Below, piece by piece: positions 1 through 8,837 of a stretch of DNA of 64,000 nucleotides; within the stretch, counting starts at the first letter, position 1, and each line of letters starts with the position of its first letter. This stretch comes from Rhizobium sp. CF080 (GTDB lineage: Bacteria; Pseudomonadota; Alphaproteobacteria; Rhizobiales; Rhizobiaceae). The position numbers and the translations under genes were made by a program. The stretch spans positions 248,001 through 312,000 of the forward strand of contig NZ_AKKC02000005.1 in assembly GCF_000282095.2 (NCBI RefSeq), given 5' to 3'. The notes below the pieces were generated by a model. It saw only the letters and a list, made by a program, of their open reading frames with translations, was not told the DNA's origin and searched no databases.

Positions 1-285
1 ACCCTTTGCATCCCCGAGAGGACGTGTGGCGGCCCGTAACAGGGGTCACAACAAGATTAGTGCGAAATCGTACGCTAGCCGAAATTGTGCGTGTTTTCGG
101 TACTTTGCCGCCTGCACCAGGCGTCAGGTTTTAGAGAGAAATGCATCAGCTCGGCAGGCGCGGCGGCCAGGTCGGCGTTGTTGAAGCGGAGGGCGCGAGC
201 GAATCCATGCGGCAGAGTATAAATCATGTGCGCGGTTTACGCCAGTATAACTGCCGTTAACCGCACGGGACGTCGATACATAAAT

Positions 286-318
286 ACGTCCGATAATCTT
301 GCATTATCGGACGTTTTT
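286..318 (+). terminator. Perfect 12-bp inverted repeat followed by T run
   Basis: Arms 286-297 and 303-314 are perfect reverse complements around a 5-nt loop, and TTTT follows at 315-318. This fits a rho-independent terminator read rightwards. The arms are AT-rich in the inner half, so a recombination core for a tyrosine recombinase (one is encoded about 0.8 kb downstream) is a second reading. The 1-440 stretch shows no supportable gene. Confidence 0.5.
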
Positions 319-406
319 GTTATGTCCTGTAAAGGCCCGTGATTCTGGTAAAATCGGCCTCAATGGGCGGATAATTTGCTTTATCCCGTCGTCAAATAAG
401 AGTACA

Positions 407-425
407 TAGCTAGACAGGCTAGCTA
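407..425. promoter_or_regulatory. Operator-like palindrome upstream of phd-type antitoxin
   Basis: TAGCTAG (407-413) and CTAGCTA (419-425) form a perfect 7-bp inverted repeat with a 5-nt spacer, ending 15 nt before the antitoxin start. Phd/YefM antitoxins repress their own operon through such palindromes, so autoregulation is inferred. Confidence 0.45.
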
Positions 426-440
426 GTTTGGAGCAAACCA

Positions 441-695
441 ATGGAATGGCAGCTGCAGGACGCCAAGAACCAATTCTCAAAGGTGGTGCAAAAGGCGCGC
501 TTTGAGGGGCCGCAGGAGATTACCGTACGCGGCGAGCGGACGGCTGTCGTGTTGTCCGCCCACGATTACGACGCTCTGCGCGCTGGCCGGCCGTCGCTGG
601 TGGACGATCTGCTTGCAGGTCCGCCCTGGGATGATGAGCTCGCCGAGACGGTCGAAGCGCGCGCCAAGACCCCAAGCCGCAGCGCGGCCTTCTGA
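441..695 (+). CDS. Phd/YefM-family antitoxin
   Basis: An 84-residue protein with the Phd/YefM start (W-Q-L-Q-DAKNQFS-VV, then a G-P-ITVRGE stretch and the V-VLSAHDYD block). The N-terminal half would dimerise and bind DNA. The C-terminal tail would wrap the toxin. Its stop codon overlaps the start of the PIN toxin gene (TGATG at 693-697), the usual translational coupling of these modules. It lies downstream of a perfect palindrome that is a likely operator. The gene looks intact. Confidence 0.9.
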   Translation: MEWQLQDAKNQFSKVVQKARFEGPQEITVRGERTAVVLSAHDYDALRAGRPSLVDDLLAGPPWDDELAETVEARAKTPSRSAAF

Positions 696-1102
696 TGTAT
701 CTGATAGACACGAATATCGTGTCGGAGGCGCGGCGCGGCACCTCTCAGGCGGTGTCCTGGCTGCGCTCGGTCGATCCGCTCAGCGTTCATCTGAGCGCCC
801 TGACCCTCGGCGAAATCATGCGCGGCATTGCCTTGAAAGAGAAGTCGGATCCGAAGACCGCCGCTCACCTCACCGAGTGGCTGCGCAAGCTGCGCCACGA
901 CCATAGCGACCGCATTCTACCGGTGACCGACCAGATCGCCGTCGAATGGGGTCGCATCGCCGCGATCCGGCCGCGTGGCGATATCGACGGACTACTGGCT
1001 GCCACAGCGATCATCCACGACCTGATCCTCGTCACGCGCAACGGCAAGGATTTCGAGGACACCGACGCAGCTGTGATTAATCCTTGGGAGACACCGGCGT
1101 GA
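695..1102 (+). CDS. PIN-domain toxin ribonuclease (VapC/FitB type)
   Basis: A 135-residue PIN protein. The N-terminal L-I-DTNIVSE supplies the first acidic residue, LTLGEIMRGI the conserved glutamate, and the DGLLAATAI and LVTRNGKDF blocks the C-terminal acidic cluster and the usual ending. PIN toxins are Mg-dependent ribonucleases that cut tRNA or rRNA and are held inactive by the cognate antitoxin. It is coupled to the antitoxin by a start/stop overlap, and its own stop overlaps a GTG start of the integrase, so the three genes may be read as one transcript. Confidence 0.9.
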   Translation: MYLIDTNIVSEARRGTSQAVSWLRSVDPLSVHLSALTLGEIMRGIALKEKSDPKTAAHLTEWLRKLRHDHSDRILPVTDQIAVEWGRIAAIRPRGDIDGLLAATAIIHDLILVTRNGKDFEDTDAAVINPWETPA

Positions 1103-2214
1103 GCGGCGCAGCGACGGGCTTGGAAGCGCCAGAAGCAGATCTCTCCCACTCAGGTGGTGTAGCGGTCGATACCAACCCTGGCGTCACAGAACTCCCCTCC
1201 CCGATCGCGGATGCCAACGCCGGCCTGCCGGCGCACATCGAGCGCCTGGCCGATCGGGCGCGCAGCTATGTCGAGGCAGCAAGCTCCGCCAACACCCGCA
1301 GGGCGTATGCCTCCGACTGGAAGCATTTTTCTGCGTGGTGCCAGCGCTCCAATCTTTCTCCCCTCCCCCCGGACCCGCAGATAATCGGGCTTTACATTAC
1401 GGCTCTTGCATCGGGTACGGCAGAGCGAAACCCAAAGAGCAATTCCGTCTCGACCATCGAACGCCGCCTTTCGTCGCTGTCGTGGAACTATGCCCAACGC
1501 GGTACGCCACTCAACCGCAAGGATCGGCACATCGCCACTGTACTCGCCGGCATCCGCAACACGCACGGCGCCCCACCTCGCCAGAAGGAAGCCGTCCTTC
1601 CCGAGCATCTGATCGCCATGCTCGAAACTCTCGACAGAGGAACCCTGCGCGGTATTAGGGATCGGACAATGCTGCTCATCGGCTTTGCCGGCGGCCTGCG
1701 ACGTTCGGAGATCGTCGGGTTGGATTGCGGCCGCGACCAGACCGAGGACGGCCACGGCTGGGTCGAAATTCTCGACAAGGGCCTGCTCGTCACCCTCCGA
1801 GGCAAGACCGGTTGGCGCGAGGTCGAAATCGGACGCGGCTCTTCAGACGTCACCTGCCCGCTCGTCGCCGTCGAGACCTGGATCAAGTTCGCCCGGATTG
1901 AAAGAGGTCCCCTCTTCCGCCGTGTCCGCGGTCAAGGCAAGGATGTTGGACCGGACAGATTGAATGATCGGGAGGTGGCACGTCTTGTCAAGAAGGTGGC
2001 ATTGGCTGCCGGCGTGCGGCCAGACCTCACCGAAAACGAGCGTGCGGAAAAGTTCTCAGGGCACTCGCTGCGCGCCGGCCTCGCCTCCTCTGCCGAAGCC
2101 GATGAGCGATATATCCAGAAACAACTCGGTCATGCCAGCGCGGAAATGACCCGCAAGTATCAACGCCGACGCGATCGGTTTCGGGTCAATCTCACCAAGG
2201 CTGCGGGACTGTAG
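1099..2214 (+). CDS. Tyrosine recombinase / phage-type integrase
   Basis: About 371 residues. A SAM-like N-terminal DNA-binding domain (around residues 45-150, with an ANTRRAYASDW start) is followed by the catalytic domain. Catalytic residues are visible: Arg in GGLRRSE, His-x-x-Arg in GHSLRAG, His in QLGHAS, and the Tyr nucleophile in RKYQRR near the C terminus. I chose GTG 1099, which overlaps the toxin stop (GTGA), over an upstream in-frame TTG at 1084. It probably mediates integration, excision or multimer resolution. A ruined relative lies at 3.8-4.8 kb. Confidence 0.88.
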   Translation: MSGAATGLEAPEADLSHSGGVAVDTNPGVTELPSPIADANAGLPAHIERLADRARSYVEAASSANTRRAYASDWKHFSAWCQRSNLSPLPPDPQIIGLYITALASGTAERNPKSNSVSTIERRLSSLSWNYAQRGTPLNRKDRHIATVLAGIRNTHGAPPRQKEAVLPEHLIAMLETLDRGTLRGIRDRTMLLIGFAGGLRRSEIVGLDCGRDQTEDGHGWVEILDKGLLVTLRGKTGWREVEIGRGSSDVTCPLVAVETWIKFARIERGPLFRRVRGQGKDVGPDRLNDREVARLVKKVALAAGVRPDLTENERAEKFSGHSLRAGLASSAEADERYIQKQLGHASAEMTRKYQRRRDRFRVNLTKAAGL

Positions 2215-2247
2215 AGAAGCATCGAATCCTGCCCGCCGCGTATGAGA

Positions 2248-2652
2248 TCACGAATCCGGCGTGATCAGCTCAACCGTTGGAAAATAGGTCCGATAACGGC
2301 CGATGTCCCGGGTCAGCAGCGGCAGTTTCTGCACGGCGGCCTGCGAGCCGATGAAAAAGTCCGGGAGCACACCGGAACGCGAACCGCCGGCCTTGCGGTA
2401 CTGCGCAAATACCTTTCCAGCAAGAAACAACGCCGCGCGCGGCAATGAAGTAAGTTCCAAGCCGGCCTCGTCGATAAACGCATCCAGTTCCTCGATACGT
2501 TCATAACGGACGGCAAGTTCGGCGTAGATCACATCGTTGATCAACAATGGTCCTGAAAGGCCGGCAGCTTCCAGCTGCGCGACAGACCAGTCCGCCCAGA
2601 TCGGATCATTGGTTACGAGATCAAGCAGGACATTTGTGTCGACGAGCGTCAC
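2248..2652 (-). CDS. vapC: PIN-domain toxin ribonuclease (VapC)
   Basis: A 134-residue PIN protein. LVDTNVLLDL gives the first catalytic aspartate, NDVIYAEL the conserved glutamate, and the DFFIGSQA and LLTRDIGRY blocks the C-terminal acidic motif, ending in the usual YFP-VELITP. It overlaps the antitoxin gene by 4 nt, typical of vapBC. The gene looks intact and runs against the flanking integrase and phd modules. Confidence 0.9.
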   Translation of the reverse strand: MTLVDTNVLLDLVTNDPIWADWSVAQLEAAGLSGPLLINDVIYAELAVRYERIEELDAFIDEAGLELTSLPRAALFLAGKVFAQYRKAGGSRSGVLPDFFIGSQAAVQKLPLLTRDIGRYRTYFPTVELITPDS

Positions 2653-2882
2653 GCTTCGCCCCGGGTCATCGCCATGATGGCCTCGGTATCGAGGCCCTTC
2701 CCAGCATGGCCGCGGAGTTTTTCGAAGCGACTCGCCGGCTGCTTCTTATCCGCCCTTGTCAGGACGACGCTTCCATCAGCAGCCCGATGGAAATCGACCT
2801 TGCTGCCAGGTGTGATTCCGAGCAGGTCCCGAACCGCCTTCGGGATCGTGACTTGCCCTTTTGCCGTGACTGTAGTCGTCAT
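2649..2882 (-). CDS. vapB: AbrB/MazE-type antitoxin (VapB)
   Basis: 77 residues with the swapped-hairpin AbrB signature TTTVTAKGQVTIPKAVR-LLGI-PG-KVDF at the N terminus. That half binds DNA, and the C-terminal tail would neutralise the PIN toxin. It is the first gene of a two-gene operon and overlaps vapC by 4 nt. A perfect 8-bp inverted repeat just upstream (2895-2922) is the likely autorepression site. Confidence 0.9.
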   Translation of the reverse strand: MTTTVTAKGQVTIPKAVRDLLGITPGSKVDFHRAADGSVVLTRADKKQPASRFEKLRGHAGKGLDTEAIMAMTRGEA

Positions 2883-2894
2883 TTTGGTGACCTT

Positions 2895-2922
2895 GTAATA
2901 CCAGATTTCATAAAGGTATTAC
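2895..2922. promoter_or_regulatory. Operator palindrome of the vapBC module
   Basis: GTAATACC (2895-2902) and GGTATTAC (2915-2922) form a perfect 8-bp inverted repeat with a 12-nt spacer. It lies 13 nt upstream of the vapB start, read leftwards. AbrB-type VapB proteins bind paired half-sites of this kind, so this is probably the vapBC autorepressor operator. Confidence 0.6.
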
Positions 2923-3155
2923 CATCAGGGCCCAAAATCAACACCAACCCTGCCCACCAGGCATGAGTGTGCAAGCACGTTGCCCGATCGACCACTCCGC
3001 CGCATTTTCGGTAAACAAAGCCTGCGAGAGCCGGCAAACGCGAACGCTTATCGATGGTAGCTTAGTCCCTCCATTGATCAGGTGGAGAAGAGCAAATATT
3101 CTTTCAGAGGAAGGATCGGCCGGTAGCTACGTCCACCGGGCAGCGGGAGTTTAGA

Positions 3156-3395
3156 ATGAGCGTCACAGCCAAGGTCGCCGAGGCCAAGACCCATCTGTCC
3201 GAACTGCTGGAGCGCATCGAGGCCGGGGAGGACATTATAATTGCTCGCGGGAATGATCCGGCTGCCCGCCTGGTGGCCATCGACCAACGTCGCCAGCGCC
3301 TCTCTGCTATTGAGGCGGTTCGTGGTTTCCGCGCTCAGGCAAAGCCTGTCAGCCATGAGGAAATTCAGGCCTGGAAACAGGACGGCCGCCGCTGA
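3156..3395 (+). CDS. Phd-family antitoxin (toxin partner frameshifted)
   Basis: 79 residues with a Phd/YefM start (V-AKVAEAKTHLSELLERIEAGE, IIIARGNDPAARLV). The last base of its stop codon is the first base of the toxin start (TGATG). The downstream toxin reading frame is broken, so this antitoxin may be an orphan able only to repress its promoter or counter a related toxin. The 3000-3150 stretch upstream shows no gene. Confidence 0.85.
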   Translation: MSVTAKVAEAKTHLSELLERIEAGEDIIIARGNDPAARLVAIDQRRQRLSAIEAVRGFRAQAKPVSHEEIQAWKQDGRR

Positions 3396-3807
3396 TGGCG
3401 TTCATCGTCGATGCCTCGATCGTCGGCGCATGGCGGCTGCCGGACGAGGAAACCACGATCGCCGATCAGACGATGGAGTGCAAGGCCGCTGAGGATGCCT
3501 TGACGCCTGATCTGCTGCGTCACGAGTTTCGAAGTTTTTTGTTGAACGCCGAACGGCGTGGCCGGATATCTGACGACCTTATACATTCGGCCCTGTCGCG
3601 TTTCCGTGAGCTGCGTTGAAGCTCGTTGGACCGGGCGACGACACAGCGGTGGTCCGGCTGTCGCGTCAACATCGTCTCAGCGCCTATGACGCAGCCTATC
3701 TTGCCCTGGCATTGATTGAGCAAGTCCCGCTGGCCACACTCTTCCGCAAGCTTGCTGCCGCAGCCCGGAAGGAGGAGGTAACGTGCTCGGCCTTACGCGC
3801 ATGGTGA
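3395..3807 (+). pseudogene. Frameshifted PIN toxin (vapC)
   Basis: The first frame (3395-3619) gives a PIN start, AFIVDASIVGAW, and the LRHEFRSFLLN helix, then stops. The frame one base away (from about 3613) carries the PIN ending, LSRQHRLSAYDAAYLALAL and PLATL---LAAAARK. Joining them needs one base gained or lost near 3612-3616, restoring a protein of about 135 residues. A sequencing error or a deliberate slip is possible, but there is no slippery run at the junction. Confidence 0.82.
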
Positions 3808-4800
3808 CTGACCGCTTAACGCTCGTCTGCGCCCGTGCCAAACAACTCGACACGATCGCCGCCGTCCTGCCGATCGACCGCCGCGACGAACTGGCAGAAC
3901 CTCTGACCGACCAGGATGTCGCAACGCTGCGCCACCTGATCAATGACGGCATGGGCGACAACACGCTGCGCGCACTCACCTCCGAGCTCGCCTATCTGCA
4001 GGTCTGGTCTCTGGCTGCGACCGGTGCTTCCCTCCCCTGGCCAGCACCCGAGGCCGTGCTGCAAAAATTTGTCGCCCACCATCTCTGGCAAACGGAACAG
4101 CGCGCTGACGACATGGCCTCGACGGGGCGTTCGCCTGCCCTGCCCTCACGTCGGCGATCCGCCTCGCCGCGCGCGCCGCCGCAAGAGCGCCAAGGCCGTG
4201 ACAGGCGAAGTCCTGGCAAAACTGCTGGTGACCTGCGCGACTGACCGCCTGCGCGATCTCCGCGACCGGGCGATCCGGATGGTCGCCTTCGCTTCAGGCG
4301 GCCGCCGGCGCATCGAGATTGCCGGATTGCGGCGCGAACAATTGACCGTCGAGCCCCCCCATACCGGTCGAGAATGGAGCCACCCCCCCTTGCCATTCAT
4401 CTCGACCGCACCAAGACCAGCACTGGCGAGCAGGACGATAACGTCTATCTGGCCGGTCAGCCGGTCGAGGCGCTGAATGCCTGGATGGCGGCGGCGAAGA
4501 TCGAAAGCCGCAGCGTGTTCCGGGGGATCGGGCGCTGGGGGACGGTCTCCAAGAGTGCGCTGGATCCTCAGTCGGTCAACGCGATCTTCAAACAGCGGGC
4601 GGAAATGGCCGGGCTGGAGCGGGGGCAGTTTCCCGCAAATGGGCTCCGGTCGGGATATCTGACCGAGGCCGCCAATCGCGGCATCCCGCTCCCCGAGCCG
4701 ATGGAGCAGTCACACCATCGTTCGGTGCAAGAGCCTTCGAGCTATTGCAACAACGCGGCGCGGCTCAGTGGCCTGGCGATCCGATTCTTTGAACCGCACG
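3801..4800 (+). pseudogene. Decayed tyrosine recombinase
   Basis: The N-terminal part reads in one frame (MVTDRL, then PLTDQDVATLRHLI-DGMG-NTLRAL and AYLQVWSLAATG, typical of rhizobial integrases). The catalytic arginine block (FASGGRRRIEIAGLR) is in another frame near 4280-4330. The C-terminal block (SVNAIFKQRAEMAGL, NGLRSGYLTEAANRG, SYCNNAARLSGLAIRFF) is in a third, from 4374. At least two frameshifts separate them, and the HxxR region is degraded to NGLRSG. It cannot give a working recombinase. Confidence 0.8.
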
Positions 4801-4964
4801 TGTCGCTGGCTGCATGTCGCAACGGTGAGAACCGCCACGAAATAGAGGCCAGAAAGAGTTCAGAAGCCGCCGAGAAAAGGCTGTCGTCCTCCCGCCACGC
4901 TCGCATACCCCATGACAACAATCATCGGAAATGCGGACGACGAAGGCCCATGCATTCGAACGGG

Positions 4965-5304
4965 TTAGAAATCCCACGGGTTGAGGAGCACGAGACCTGT
5001 CGTTTCAAAATCCGTGAGATTGCGTGCCCCCGACGAGCTGCGGCCCGATGATCTCACAATAGGTGAGCGCGGCTTCTTCTGCGAGACCAAACATCCGATC
5101 GGCAAACCGAAGACGCCACTCCGCCAGCTGTTCCAAACGCTCGGCCCGCTGGTCGGGCCTGATCTTTTGAATGCCGAAAGCAATCTCGGCAAATGTCACT
5201 GTGGGCTATGCCAATTCCGCGTCGAACCGAAGCCAGGCCATCACGGCTTGGTTAGCAACCTTCCGCAACGTCTCCGAGACAACGTTGGTATCGAGAGATA
5301 TCAA
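4965..5304 (-). pseudogene. Remnant PIN toxin (FitB/VapC type)
   Basis: Read leftwards, ISLDTNVVSETLRK and AVMAWLRFDAEL start a PIN toxin (TTG at 5304). The TFAEIAFGI and QRAERLEQL blocks follow in a second frame, and the ending GARNLTDFETTGLVLLNPW in a third (stop at 4965). At least two frameshifts break it. The PIN active-site segment before GARNL (normally with D-x-x-IA) is also disturbed. Confidence 0.75.
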
Positions 5305-5555
5305 AGCTCGATGCCTGGTGAGGACCACGGCTTTCACTGATGACGGCATCCAGGTCAATATCTGTGGCGGCTTGCGCGTTGACCCGGGGGTAAAAGGTCG
5401 CCGCCGGTTCGCGACCCGCCTCGCTTGTCTCGTAGGCTTCAAGCGCGCGTTCGACCACTTCGGCAATCGAGCGGTTCTCACGGCGCGCGAGTCCTGAGCC
5501 AGATCCCTTGCCTTGGAGCTTCGGACCGGGAGTTGTGGTGCGGCCACTGCAGTCT
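5300..5555 (-). pseudogene. Remnant antitoxin of the broken PIN module
   Basis: Leftward reading shows ARRENRSIAEVVERALEAYE, a ribbon-helix-helix-like VapB segment, followed by a polar tail that runs into the start of the broken PIN toxin at 5304. The start of the antitoxin seems to sit in a neighbouring frame (KARDLAQ), so a frameshift is likely. It is the expected partner of the 4965-5304 remnant. Confidence 0.55.
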
Positions 5556-5609
5556 CCTTTGCAGGAAATATAGACCCATCGCGCGTGCCATCTAAATCGC
5601 AGGCCGACA

Positions 5610-6240
5610 CCTTGCCGTCCTGGCAGGAGCAATCACCGGTATGCGCGATTGAACTTGCTCAAATCCGGACCGTTTCTCGGAACTTCCGCCACAGCGCGCC
5701 GCTGGCGGGCGTTTTGCCTTTGCGGGCGACCCGTCGCTGGTTCGTAACCGTGATTTGGTGAGCCGCGCCTCGAACAACCGGACCGATCTGTCAGCCATTT
5801 GCTCGGCGTGATCTGTAACCTCGAAAAGCTCGCGGCATTCATGTCCGGTCGCGCCGTTATCCGATCGACACGTAAACGCGACAGGGAATGTTCTCCTTGC
5901 AGGTCCTCGGCGCCGTCGCCCATCTCGAACGCGCATGATCGCTGAACGAACCAAGTCTGGAATGAAGGCGGCCACAGTGAGGGAGGCACCGCTGGGGTCG
6001 AAGAGTTTCGTCGGGCGTTGCCACGCCTTCTCGCCGCTGAGGCCTTGCGGATCCCACCCAAGGGCCGTCAATCATATACGGCTTTGAACTCTTTTCAGCT
6101 GAACTGCGGCAGCAGATAAGGTCGGAATGATCCTACTTGCTGTGTCGAGGTCGAACCTATCAAGCTCACAATTGTCGACAGCCGCGACTGGAAGATTCCA
6201 TGCACGTCTCCGCAGCGAGTCGGGCCGTCATATCCGTTGT
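5610..6240. other. No supportable gene
   Basis: Several open frames overlap here on both strands. None shows a recognisable domain, a good start context or a length typical of a family. It is probably decayed sequence between the toxin-antitoxin island and the partition sites. Confidence 0.5.
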
Positions 6241-6248
6241 GTAACTAA

Positions 6249-6264
6249 AGTAACAGCTGTTACT
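6249..6264. promoter_or_regulatory. parS: Candidate parS (RepB site), copy 1
   Basis: AGTAACAGCTGTTACT is a perfect 16-bp palindrome. Its core (C-N-GC-N-G) resembles the centromere sites of repABC plasmids, which are bound by RepB. It recurs twice within the next 300 bp, downstream of repC, a known location for parS in this plasmid family. RepB binding is inferred. Confidence 0.65.
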
Positions 6265-6461
6265 CTCGATTCACTGTTCAATTTTTCAGGGGCCGGCTAG
6301 TTCACGGCATAGACACCAATGTAGCTGGACGTCCCGCGGAGCTTGCTGAACCTAATGACGGCCTTGGGACAAAGCCATCGCAGTTCCCAATCTGAGCAGC
6401 GGAAGGGTGTTACCCCGGGTGCAGCCGCCCTCACCATGCCTCCCCATGATACGCTGATAGC

Positions 6462-6477
6462 AGTAACAGCTGTTACT
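6462..6477. promoter_or_regulatory. parS: Candidate parS (RepB site), copy 2
   Basis: An exact copy of the 16-bp palindrome at 6249-6264, about 200 bp further on, with the flanking CT also shared. An exact repeat of a long palindrome in otherwise unrelated sequence argues for a protein-binding site. Confidence 0.65.
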
Positions 6478-6545
6478 CTTGTGCGCTTTGGTCTGCCTCG
6501 TACTTTGCAGGCCGCTCGCAAACCGCGTTTCCGAAGATCAGCGAA

Positions 6546-6561
6546 AGTAACAGCTGTTACC
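6546..6561. promoter_or_regulatory. parS: Candidate parS (RepB site), copy 3
   Basis: The third copy: the inner 14 bp (6547-6560) are identical to the other two, with C in place of T at the last position. The three copies span 313 bp and would form a small centromere cluster. Confidence 0.62.
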
Positions 6562-7467
6562 TTTTAGCCCTCATCAGCCCCAACCACTTTATTCGAGGCC
6601 AAAATCCCCGACCCGGTTTTGGGCTCGTCGCCGGGATGGATCGACCGTTGCTGACGTCGGCAACGGTTCGTCCGGTCCTACCTGCGCGCCGTAAATCATA
6701 TCGGACCATAGATGGGAGACCGCGACTGCCAACGCGCCGAAGACATCCGGTGGAATTATTCCCTGTGTCATTGAAGAAAATAGGGTCGGCGAACGTTCCT
6801 AAGCGAGATTCGGTCCGACTGCGTGAAACGGAGCGGAGCGAAGGCCGCGCCATTATGTACCCGATGAAAGACTCAGGTCCGCCGAGTACGAAGACCAGAA
6901 ACCTAACCACGCCAAAAGACCGCTTGCTAGGACCATTCGCTATGTTGCTGAATGGAGGAGAATGTCCTGACCACGAGGATTGAGCGCTGCCGTTTCCGGC
7001 ACACATTGAACCGACTAGCGTCTTCCACAAGGAGGATTTCTACGTCGGGCGGTCGCTCGCGTCACGACTTGGCTCAGACAGGAATCTAGCCTGAGCGCGG
7101 CGCTTGGAGGCAGGGTAGGGCAGGCTTACATCCTTCGGGAGCTGCCGCGATCGCAACGATCCCATCAACGCGAATGCGCGAAGGCGTCGCGGATTAGCCG
7201 GCCCGCAACGTCGCCTGGAGGCTCCTTCGGGAAGATGCCTGAGACCGGCTTCTGCAGTGTGGCCTTTGGGCACAAAATCTCCGAACGGCCACACTGCCAC
7301 CACGACCGAGGGAACCTGCTCGATACAGCCGACCTGCAGTGTCTATAGGCGCCGCATAGGATTTGGATAACCTTAGCGCCCCACCATGGACCTTCTCCCG
7401 CGGGCAGATGTGCACGCCGATCCGCAGGATCCAGACCAGGCTTTCGACCGCGGGGAAATCGCATCAC
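6562..7467. other. No supportable gene downstream of repC
   Basis: About 0.9 kb between the parS-like sites and the end of repC. Open frames exist on both strands, but none shows a known domain or convincing start. I see no insertion sequence ends. Confidence 0.5.
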
Positions 7468-8736
7468 TCAGCCAGCCACATTACCGTAGGCTACATCCGC
7501 CAAGCCAAAAAGGCTACGCTCAAGGTTCAGCTTCCCCTCGACCGCCCTATCGATCATGGCCCGGAAATATCCACCGGGTTTGGAAATCTGCTCAGGATCG
7601 CGGATCGATTTCTCCACAACCGTCGCCAGGATTGCGGTCGCGGCAAGGATGCCGGCTCGAGCTTTTCCCTCATTCCATCCTGACTCGGAAAGGCCGACCA
7701 TACGGCGAAGCATTTCCCCGGATCTCCCCAATGCTGACCAGGAGTCGAACACGGCCCCGATCATGCTCTGTGCCTGAGGGCACGCGGCGCGGAGGAGGCC
7801 GATCGACACGGAGCCCAATACTTCCGCCTGAACCACGTCATTTACCCGGGTTTTGCCCACGGCATGCTCTTGCGTCGCCTTTGCCTCGGCCCCATGCTTT
7901 TTTTCAAAAGCATTTTCGTCAGCTTTGCTGACGCTAATGTAATTTTGTTCCCGCTCGTTAGAGCGGGTCCGTTTTTGCCTACTTTCAGATGAAGATTCTG
8001 GGTTTGTATATATATTAGGAGTGACATGAATGTCACCCTCGCGCGACATATCATGAAGCGACTGATGCTCTGGGGCTACGTCCACCGCTTGGGCATGTAG
8101 CTCGCGAAATCCTTCGGCACGAAGTTCCAACGAAATTGCCGCTTCCACTAAGGCGGCGGACTGCTGTCTAAGTTCAGTGGCTCGGTCAGGGAAAGCCCTG
8201 CAGATGTCTTCGATTGCGCGAGCGAGCCGAGCAATATCTCGCTTTGCCGCCAGTTCTGCGCCCAGCTTGCGTTGATACTCTTCAACCGCGGCTTTGAGTT
8301 CCGCTACCCGCACACGTGCAGGCGTGAAATCGATGCCGTACCCGGCATTGATGGCGCCTGCGTCATCCCGGTAGATGAAGCGGCGGCCTGTAGAACTGTC
8401 GCGATAGGCGGCGATCCCGACTTCAACGAGCCGTCGAACGCATCGGATGACTGTCCGCTGCGACCGCATAGTGTACTCAGCAAGCTTGGCATTCGAAATC
8501 GCGACGATCGGGCGGGAGGCCCCACGCCAGTCGTCGGCACGTGAGAGACCGAGCAGAATGTCCATCACGTGATAGGTCGTGCCGTCGATGCCCAGGATGG
8601 GTGCAGCTTTTTTTAAGAGGAGGGCGATCTCGCCCTTGCTCACGTCCGGGACATCGTTTGCCATCGCGAGCCGCGCGCTGGCGACGATGCCGGGCGTTAC
8701 GCGTCTGAACGACGCAACGGAGTTAAGTTCGGTCAT
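7468..8736 (-). CDS. repC: Plasmid replication initiator RepC
   Basis: About 422 residues, the usual RepC length. The N-terminal winged-helix region is recognisable (KKAAPILGIDG--YHVMDILLGLSRA, then SNAKLAEYTMRSQRTVIRCVRRLVE-GI and the GRRF-YRDDAGAI-AGYGID block). A C-terminal GGYFRAMIDRA block is typical of the family. I chose ATG 8736, preceded by AGGATAG, over an upstream frame extension. It is the last gene of repABC, separated from repB by the ctRNA gene. RepC initiates replication at an AT-rich origin inside its own gene and is the rate-limiting Rep protein. Confidence 0.92.
   Translation of the reverse strand: MTELNSVASFRRVTPGIVASARLAMANDVPDVSKGEIALLLKKAAPILGIDGTTYHVMDILLGLSRADDWRGASRPIVAISNAKLAEYTMRSQRTVIRCVRRLVEVGIAAYRDSSTGRRFIYRDDAGAINAGYGIDFTPARVRVAELKAAVEEYQRKLGAELAAKRDIARLARAIEDICRAFPDRATELRQQSAALVEAAISLELRAEGFRELHAQAVDVAPEHQSLHDMSREGDIHVTPNIYTNPESSSESRQKRTRSNEREQNYISVSKADENAFEKKHGAEAKATQEHAVGKTRVNDVVQAEVLGSVSIGLLRAACPQAQSMIGAVFDSWSALGRSGEMLRRMVGLSESGWNEGKARAGILAATAILATVVEKSIRDPEQISKPGGYFRAMIDRAVEGKLNLERSLFGLADVAYGNVAG
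7894..8036. other. oriV: Probable replication origin (oriV) inside repC
   Basis: This short AT-rich stretch, unlike the rest of repC, holds four perfect inverted repeats: 7894-7901/7906-7913 (8 bp), 7917-7923/7927-7933 (7 bp), 7950-7956/7961-7967 (7 bp) and 8021-8027/8030-8036 (7 bp), with a TATATATATT run near 8006-8016. RepABC plasmids are known to replicate from an AT-rich region within repC. The match to that location is seen; origin activity is inferred. Confidence 0.55.
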
Positions 8737-8837
8737 AGCTATCCTGCTGCGGCCTTTAGGGCGCAGTTCAACACGGGTGTCGCGAGGAAGCCGCAGAATG
8801 CAGGGCACAAAAAATCTGCCCCCGTGGATACAGAGAC

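Noticed and set aside
6557..7030. 157-codon open frame downstream of repC
   Set aside because: No domain, odd composition, and it starts inside sequence with no promoter or ribosome-binding signal.
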